The translations under genes and the position numbers were made by a program. Source: Drosophila miranda (lineage: Eukaryota; Arthropoda; Insecta; Diptera; Drosophilidae). Taken from it: 64,000 nucleotides of DNA. A model generated the notes under the pieces. It was not told the DNA's origin. It saw only the letters and a program-made list of their open reading frames with translations, and made no database searches. The stretch spans positions 15,762,935 through 15,826,934 of the forward strand of contig NW_022881603.1 of NCBI RefSeq assembly GCF_003369915.1, read 5' to 3'. Below, in pieces: positions 57,012 through 64,000 of this stretch; position 1 is the first letter of the stretch, and the number at the start of each line of letters is the position of its first letter.

Positions 57012-59962
57012 TCATCTGCTGGCCGATGCCGAAGCCGACGCCGATGCCACTGGCTCTGTGTCTGTGGGCCCTGTTTTTGAGCTGGCACTGGTGGACACTC
57101 CGTCGCTCGTGGCGACTGGCTTGCCCGTTATGTTCGTGCTGCTGCTGACCACCGGCGGAGTTGTGCTTCCACTGGTCGTGGAGGTAACCCCCCCGGAAGC
57201 AGAGACGGTGTCTGGCGAGGAAGCCACAACCGAAACAGGCACCGGTGCCGGGGCCGGCGACACCGATAGCCGAGTGTGCTGCTTCTCCTCCAGACAATCG
57301 CCTGCATCTGGCTTGAAACCACCAGTGGCAGGGGGAGTCGGTGTCGACTCTAGAATCTTTGGGGTCTCCTCTGAGCTTTTACCTGCTGCTGCTACTGCTG
57401 CATTGACGCCACTGCCAACAGTCGGGAGCGAGGTGTTGGTCTCCGAGATTGGACTGGCGCTGCGTCGCGAAGAGTTCTTCGGCGAGCTGTCTGGGTGCTG
57501 TGGCTTCTCGGGGGCTGCATTCGGGGTGGCCGGCTTCTTTTCGATGGCCGCCGGGGGTGGAGAGCTCTTCAAGGTCTGCTCCTCCTTGATTGCTGGACTT
57601 TGCTCCTTGGTCTCTCCCTGCGACGCTCCATTGGAATGGACTCCATTCAGCTCGTGGTTGGTTGTGGTTGCTTGACTACTGCTGGCGTTGGAGGGCGTCT
57701 GGTTGTTGCTAGAGTTGGAGTTGGATCCGGTCAGGTCAAGGGTGGCCGGCTCATGACTGATCGGAACCGCAGCGGCCTTCTCTACTATCATGGCCGACTG
57801 CTGGGCGGCCGCAGCTACAGCCGCCAGGTGGTGCCTCATCGCGTGTGGACTGCCCCCGGCACGTCCTCCGTTGGAAGACGCCGATCCGGCGATGGGTGGC
57901 GTAATCTTGGGCGAGCTGGGATGCGATAGGGGCTGCTGTTGATGAGCAGCGGTCGGGGTGAGGCCGCTGGCAGCCGCCGCCGCCGCATGCATGGCCGCCA
58001 GGTGGCCGTGGTGGTAGTAGTGACTCATTGTGGCCATGTGCGAGCTGGCCGTCGAGATGGTGAGGGCCCCTCCGCTGCTGCTGATGCTGATGCTGCTGGG
58101 CGTCGAGGTGGCCGCCTGCTGTTCGGAGCTCAGCTTAACGGCGGCCGTCAGGTTGAGGCTGCTGTGCGGCGAGGATGCGGACGAGCTGGAACCGGCGGTC
58201 ACCGGAATGGAGTTGCTGTGCACTCCTCCCCCTGCCGACGACGTGTGCGGGGGCAGCTGGTGGGCGGCCATGGAGGCGGGGTGATGCGGGGACATGTGTG
58301 GATGGCTCAGGTTCAGGCTGTGGGGATGCGCACTCAGTCCCAGGGCGGCTGCCGAGAATCCTGGGTGCGGCAGACCAGGCGCTCCCGGATGGCCCAGCCC
58401 CATGGCCGCCTGCTGCAGATGGTGCTGCAGATTGGGTCCGTGTCCGCCCAGTGCGGCCACGCCTGGCAGTCCGGCCATGCCCAGATTGAGGCCCATGGCC
58501 GCATGCGGACTCTGCCGCTGGGCATTGGCCGCCGCCGCATGGTAGTGGGACATTCCGGTCAGGCCGTGCAGGGAGCCGGGAGGACCGCGTAGGCTCAGGT
58601 TGAGATGGGGAATCATGTTGCCGAGCAGGGTGCGGTTGAGGGGCGAGTATAGCTGACTGGAGTAGTGGTGGGAGGCGTTCAGCAGCTGCTGACGGTCGCG
58701 ATCCCGCTCCTCGTCGCGCATCTTTCGCTCGCGGGCCTCCTTCTCCTTCTGCTCCCGCTCGCGCTGCTCCTTCTCCCGCTGCTCGCGCTCCCGCTCGCGC
58801 TGCTCCTTCTCGCGTTGCTCCTTCTCCCGCTGCTCGCGCATCTCACGCTCCTTCTCCCGCATCTCGCGCTCCTTCTCGCGATACATCTCCCGCTCGCGCT
58901 CCTCCTCGCGGGCCAGGCGGGCCCTGTGCTCCTCCTCCAGCTTGATGCGGTCGTGCATGGCCGGCGAGATGCCCAGAGCGGCTCCGGGCATCATCGAGTA
59001 CAGGTGCGAGTAGGGCGACGCCATCTGGGGGTACAGGGCGGCCGCATGGGGATGGTTGTGATGGGCACCGGCGGCGCGGAACAGCTGGTAACGATGCTCC
59101 AAGTACAGAGGATCCGAGTACTGCAGTCCCGCGGGGTTCAAGAATGCTGCAAGGGATCGAAAGGGGGCACATTAGAGCTGGCCATGACAGCGAAGAGAGT
59201 TCTCGATTCTTACCTGCTGGTGGAAGCCCCGGCAGGCCCGGAAAGTGTGAGTATGCCTCCAGGGGGAAGGCTCCCGCCGGATGCATCAGCCGCTCGTCCG
59301 ATCTGTACGGCTGGAAGCCGCTCCGTGCCAGCATCTCCGGCTGAATGGCCGCGCTCTGGGGCGTGTGGCTCAGCCGGGCGATCTTCTCCGGCGGCTGGGG
59401 CGACGGTGGAGACCCCTTCTTGCTGCCCCCCATTCGGTCATCCCCGCCTCCACTGTTGGACATGCCACGCTCGGCTCCGCCGTGACCCGCGACTGAATTC
59501 ATCGACCCCTGGCCCACCGACGTGGCCGGCGGTCCTTGGGCCACAGATGTGGGTACATTTCGGTCCCCGCCCACGACCTCCTCCTTGATGTCCGCCTGCT
59601 TGGCCAGAGTCCGCAAGGCTGCCGCAAAAGACCCGCGACTGTTGGCTGCTGCGGCCGCGCTTATGGCCCCCGGGGGCATCCCCATGCCAGCCAACTGCTG
59701 CTGCACTGCAGCGGCCACCGCCTGCTGTTGCGTCTGGTGTTGTTGCTGCTGCTGCTGCTGGTGCGTCTGATGCTGGTGCTGCTGGGGCGAGGGGGTGCCG
59801 ATGTGGTTGCTGGGCAGGGCGTGGTTCAGAAGGCCACTACCCTGCGTGGGGGCACCGGGCTTCCGGCCACACCGGAGCCCGGCGGCGTCTGCAGGTGATG
59901 CGGCACGGGGATGTGCGGTGCCGGGCTGGTTGCCGGTCGCTTCTGTCCAGCCTTGGGTGGCG
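57012..59962 (-). CDS. Gug: Atrophin (Grunge)-like transcriptional corepressor, last two exons
   Basis: Exon A runs 59962-59214 (acceptor at 59964-59963, donor GTAAGA at 59213) and exon B 59146-57012 (intron 67 nt, TTGCAG), stop TGA at 57014-57012. Exon A has poly-Gln (about 59760-59700), an Ala-rich stretch and SHFPGLPGLPPA. Exon B starts FLNPAGLQYSDPLYLEHRYQ and then has a long Arg-Glu repeat (about 70 residues of REKEREMRE type). His/Ala/Pro-rich and Ser/Thr-rich regions follow. An RE-repeat with this Pro/His-rich C-terminal half is the hallmark of Atrophin/RERE proteins, nuclear corepressors that work with histone deacetylases and, in Drosophila, with Even-skipped and Tailless. A one-base shift at 59848-59852 breaks exon A. 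Identification is from recalled family features; the N-terminal ELM2/SANT part is outside the window. Confidence 0.72.
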
Positions 59963-60888
59963 CTGTAACGGAAAGAGGGGGGAGACGGGGTTCGGTCAGC
60001 AATGGCGATGACGAATGTACTGTGGGATGACTCCGCCCTTCAAGTGGGAATCTGAGACCAATCCGCGTTTGACAAAATACAACAGCATACATATGCTTAT
60101 GGGATAGGGGTAGGGTCGGGGACGGGACCGGGGACGGGGTTTCTCCTGTGTCGGATTTCCTTTGCTAATAACTGATTGATGTCGACTCTCCGCGTGTCGA
60201 CTCTCCGCGTGTCGACCAAAAATTGCGCATTCGCCCCGTTGCATTTGCGGCAATTTGCATACCTATGGAGGAGCGAAAACCCACTGGGTGGACACTGGCG
60301 TGGTCGATATGGTGGCGCCACCGTCAGCGATGGTCGAATGCAAATTGCAAGGGCCTGAAACTTGCATTTCGGACACGGCTCACTGAGGCATGCGGTGGCA
60401 TGGAGCCAGCAAGGCCGGGAGTGGCCGGATGGAACACTTCTCTACCTTTGATACACCCTTAGCATCGCTTCCGCCCCCGCGGTCGCATCACTTTCCTTTT
60501 GAAGGCTCCTCCGCTTGTAGCAAATTGCACGCCCAACGAATTTATCGATTCTCGTTGCTCGTTTTCGGGTTGCCCGCTGCGAAATTGCTTTCAGATATGA
60601 CAGCAACCAGTCGACCAGTCCGACCTCGTCCCATCCCACTTCGCTGCGCTATGTTCTGTTCCGGTCCGCTCCATTCCGCCCCAGCTCTTGCCAGCTCCGC
60701 CCCTTTCAGGTCAGCTCAGGTGATGGTTGCAGCATCCGCCACACGAATCCCGGCTCGACTCTGCTCGACTCTCGAATCGCCTGTCGCATTCAATGCCAAA
60801 TGATATTTGCAAGGACAACATCGATGACATCGTGGCTGTTGTCCGAAATTAAAGGAAGGAGCGGAGCGGAGCAGAGCGGGGTATGTAC
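59963..60888 (-). other. Intron of Atrophin-like gene, no inserted element
   Basis: Non-coding DNA upstream of exon A. It contains GGGTAGGGTCGGGGACGGGA (about 60107-60125) and two GTGTCGACTCTCCGC repeats at about 60178-60207. No exon could be supported. Confidence 0.5.
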
Positions 60889-61327
60889 TGTAACGAACCT
60901 GCTTCTTGGTTCGCTTGAGTTTGCTGGGCTCGCTCAGCGGTCGGCCGATTCGTCGCAACGTATTTTTATTGTTGCCCCCAACGACAAATGATAAGACCTT
61001 CCTTTTCTTTAATCGAATTTCTCTTTATTCGTAGTTATATTAGGACTTAGGGCTAGATGCTACAATTCAACTTATCTATGGATCTCCACCACGCGTGGGC
61101 TCTCGTCGGGTGTGGCAGCGTTGAGGCTAATGATTGGGGCAGTTTGACCTCCGCTATTGCTTTGGCCCGCCACGCAAATCCGCACTCCACGTCTCGAACT
61201 CCCCTCTTAGCTTCCGCCGGCAACTGTGGATCACCTCTTAACTTAGACTCACTCTGTGGGCAGGCGGGGCCTGTCTTCCTGTTGCTATTCACTTCACTGC
61301 ACTTCTTCGAACCGTACCGGGTATCAC
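60889..61327. mobile_element. LTR-like sequence A
   Basis: It begins TGTAACGAACCTGC and is clearly related to the sequence at 61328 over the first about 110 nt (shared CTCAGCGGTCGG and GTTGCCCC...ACGACAA). It has a TG start but no clear coding region. It may be a solo or partial LTR, and its limits are uncertain. Confidence 0.45.
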
Positions 61328-62700
61328 TCTGTAACGATCCGTTCTTTTCCCGTCTGATGCAGCTGGGCTGGCTCAGCGGTCGGTAGGCTCGCTGCAACAA
61401 TATTTGTATGTTGCCCCGACGACAAGTAAGAAGGCACGGGTTGGGTCTTGTACTGGTATGCTAGTATGCTTTATTGGTATCTTAAGTCTATCTTACGCTA
61501 TTCCGACTCCGGTGCGTGTTCTCCTCGTGGTTTTCCTCCGTGGTTCGATGAGCGTGGCGCTCCCTGGGCCCCCCACGGCGTCGCCGAGCGTGGCACCGCC
61601 GAGCGTGGCACCGCCGCTCTTCTAACGCTCTTTTCCCTTCGCTTGGTCTCACTCTTGTCACTCACTGTGCACTTCACTCTCGCTAGCTCCGTTTGCTGAC
61701 TGTCCCTTGTTCCTGGTCGCGGCCCTCCTCTTATAGGCTCGCTTCTGCGTCAGCGCCGCCGATGCCGCCTGGCGCTAACTGCACTTTCCGCCATGCGGTG
61801 CCCGTATTTTTCCATCGGCGTTCCTTCATTCCCTTGTCGCTTTCCAACGGGACCTGGCTGGTGGCGTGATCTCATGACCATATTTGGTCGTGCGCTGGGC
61901 CACTGCCGGCCCGATCCCGTCATCCCGCGGCTCTCTCTCCAGGGGTCCTCCCGGGAGCCCCCGGGAGAGCTCTCCTCGGGAATTCGCCGCCTCCGGATAT
62001 CCCCGGATAACGGCCGTTAGCGCTTAACCCTGCACTGCCCCCTACGTGTGGGAATACCTTTCCTCACACTTCCCCTTTCTTTTATTGGCGGAAAACCCCG
62101 GTTTTCCGCGTCCCAGGTTTGGGATGCTTCAAAAGCCCCGCGCGACCGGTGCGCGTGCTTTGTTCTCGACCCGGGTGCCCCCTGGCGCCCTCTTTCGGCT
62201 TCACGCCTTGCGGTGTTGCCGTACCTCTCCGATGAGCGCGATCGATTCGATTCCCCTTACCGATAGTTCGCATAGGAGCTTTTTTTCTTTGCCCCGCCCG
62301 GTATAGGGTACGGTCGCTATTCTGACCTACTCGATATGACACAGCGTTGCCCTTACGCTCCACTCGTTACAGCGTAGGGTCGTTTCTGTGCTCTACTCGA
62401 TATGTCGCAGCGTGCGTATTCTACTTCCGGATCGCGAATTCCTCAATGGACTGGAAACGTACCATTTTCTCGCGATGCCGGGTGTTTTCTTTGCTTACCT
62501 TGTGCGCGTCTGGTTTTTCCTACTACCCTTCGCTGGGCCGCCTGCTTTCCGCCGGCCCTCTGGATGCTTCGGGTAAGTTTTCCTCCCGCTTTGACGCCTT
62601 CCGCCGCCTTCATTCAGCTCCCCCGATTCCCCGCTGTTCCTCTGCTGCAAGGTAAGACCATGTTTTTTTTTTTTTTAAAACACCCTTTTTTTTTTTGGTT
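61328..62700. mobile_element. LTR-like sequence B and GC-rich DNA
   Basis: It starts TGTAACGATCCG immediately after sequence A. There are two copies of GCCGAGCGTGGCACC (about 61592-61615), and a TGGCGCC box at about 62180 that could be a primer-binding site if this element runs left to right. A polyT block ends near 62694. The right limit is unclear. Confidence 0.4.
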
Positions 62701-64000
62701 TTTTCCCTTTTTTACTTGTTCTTGTTTTAAGTTACTTTCTTCTCCATTCTTCTTCTCTACTCTTCTTTTCTCCCGGAATACCTCCTGCCGGTCGGTGGAC
62801 ACCAATAGCCGGTACCGGACGCCACCGTCCTTGACCAGACGCTTCACCTTCCTCGCGGTTGGCTTTATCCGCGCGAGAGAGCGCGTGACGACGGCCGGCC
62901 ACTCCTCGCGGTGAGTTGTCCGCCGACCTCGTCTGGGGCCACGATGCCTGGCGCTGGAGCTCGGGCCGGCGCGCCTCCGCCCGCTCCCCTGGGCACGTCG
63001 CCTGTCGGCCCAGCTTCGGACGCTCGCCCTGGCCGGGTTCCGGCCATCGCCAAGGACCTCTCTCCCATGGCTCAGGTGAGTGTTGTTCCGCGGCCTCGTC
63101 CTTCTTCGCTTCCGCCGTTGCTCTTGCGCCGTCATCCGCTTCGCCGTCGGCCGCCACCTCGGCTTCGGGCGCCGCCGCTGGGCCCTCCGCCGTCAGTGAT
63201 GTTGGCGTGTTCGTCGTGCCCTCCGTCTCGACCTCTGCCGTCCTCCCGGGCGCCTCCTCGGGCACCTCTTCGGCGGTGGGTGCCACCGCTGGGCCTGTCG
63301 ACTCCTGTGGCCGTGCCCGCCGCCTCGGGTCCCGCTCGTCACTGGCGCGTGGTGCCTCCTCCCACAGTCGAGCCTCCCTCGCTTCTTGCCCGGGCTGCTG
63401 GGGCGCGGGCCCAGAGGCCCACGATATGTGCAGCGTTTGCACGTGCCACATCATGCCGTCTCGCACCGCGGAGCGCACCTCCTGCGAGACGAACGGCCCG
63501 ATGGCGGCTCCCTGTGGCCCGTGCCAGTGCTGCTGCTGCTGATGCTGCTGCTGCTGATGCTGCTGCTGCTGATGCTGCTGCTGCTGACGCTGCTGCTGCT
63601 GCTGCTGATGCTGCTGACGCTGCTGCTGCTGCTGCTGCTGACGCTGCTGCTGCTGCTGCTGCTGCTGATGCTGCTGACGCTGCTGCTGCTGCTGCTGATG
63701 CTGATGCTGCTGCTGCTGCTGCTGACCCCCTTGACCGCGCGCGTCGTCAGCCGGCGGCCGACGCCGGAACAGCTCTTCCTCTGCCCCCGGTGACGGTGGG
63801 GCCTGCGGCCGTGGCTCCTCCTCGGACTCGACGTGTTCAGGGGGTGGCTGCCAGAGCTCCTCCTCCTCCACCTCGGCTCGTCGTAGCCTCTCCACTCCTC
63901 TTCGGGCGACTGGACTCGAGCCGCCTTCGGCGCTGGTGGGCACTCCGCCTCCTCCTCGTCGCTGGAGATCACCGCCAGCCCGCCGGCCGCGCCCTCCGCC
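62614..64000 (-). CDS. Glutamine-rich gag-like frame, start outside window
   Basis: Minus-strand frame from beyond the window edge. It has an acidic/Pro-rich start (EEEELWQPPPEHVESEEEP), a long Gln tract with His/Arg interruptions (63528-63725), GPFVSQEVRSAVRDGMMWHV, then an Ala/Glu-rich part. From about 62915 the more protein-like sequence (EEWPAVVTRSLARIKPTARK; LVKDGGVRYRLLVSTD) lies in the next frame, ending at 62614, so a frameshift is likely. No zinc knuckle or protease is seen. It may be a retroelement gag in the Atrophin-gene intron or an unrelated polyQ gene. Confidence 0.4.
63528..63725 (+). repeat. CTG-rich trinucleotide tract
   Basis: (CTG)n interrupted by ATG, ACG and other codons. 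It encodes poly-Gln with His and Arg on the minus strand. Confidence 0.85.

Noticed and set aside
57058..57675. Long plus-strand frames opposite the Atrophin-like exons
   Set aside because: Antisense shadows of GC-rich Ser/Ala/Pro/His codons on the minus strand.
62916..63542. Plus-strand frame rich in Ser/Ala/Cys
   Set aside because: Antisense of the glutamine-rich frame; composition is explained by the opposite strand.

Overview
The window is Drosophila-like euchromatin or pericentromeric euchromatin that has been heavily invaded by transposable elements. Three things point to a drosophilid: DINE-1/INE-1-type repeats, I-factor, LOA, BEL and 17.6/297-type retroelements, and on the right the 3' part of a gene that looks like Grunge (Gug, Drosophila Atrophin) on the minus strand. 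The species cannot be fixed from the sequence alone.

Region 1 (1-18322) is a tandem array. Six copies of one host-gene fragment (long first exon, intron, second exon, 3' flank, about 1.5 kb) alternate with complete and 5'-half copies of a DINE-1-like (Helentron-type) element. The repeat period is 3.33-3.40 kb, except for one 2.24-kb unit. Copies 5 and 6 keep the longer, presumably ancestral, second exon. Copies 1-4 share a 34-bp net deletion with a templated filler. Region 2 (18323-23919) holds four more DINE-1-like copies in the same orientation, separated by AT-rich spacers that are nested versions of one sequence, plus a small relic of unknown origin at 19.5-20.5 kb.

Region 3 (23920-53357) is a nest of mobile elements. 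The outermost is a 5'-truncated, broken errantivirus-type (17.6/297-like, with env) LTR element. An I-factor-like non-LTR element (24409-41743, 8-bp target duplication) sits in its gag. That I element has itself been hit by a PIF/Harbinger transposon (about 26033-27150) and by two LOA-clade non-LTR elements (28486-33791 plus strand, 9-bp duplication; 36149-41697 minus strand, 13-bp duplication). A BEL/Pao element (43403-49451, 5-bp duplication) lies in the errantivirus reverse transcriptase and carries a DINE-1-like copy in its own reverse transcriptase. Nearly every reading frame is broken. The Harbinger transposase, with one 53-nt intron, is the best preserved.

Region 4 (53358-64000) is host DNA: a small gene relic behind ATCGAT (DRE-like) motifs, an AT-rich 3' region, the last two exons of the Atrophin-like gene (59962-57012, minus), and a large upstream intron. 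The intron holds two related LTR-like sequences and, at the right edge, a GC-rich glutamine-rich reading frame that is probably the start of another retroelement.

The most novel structure is the Helentron-like composite that carries and tandemly multiplies a host-gene fragment, with doubled terminal hairpins and graded lengths of flanking sequence behind sister copies.
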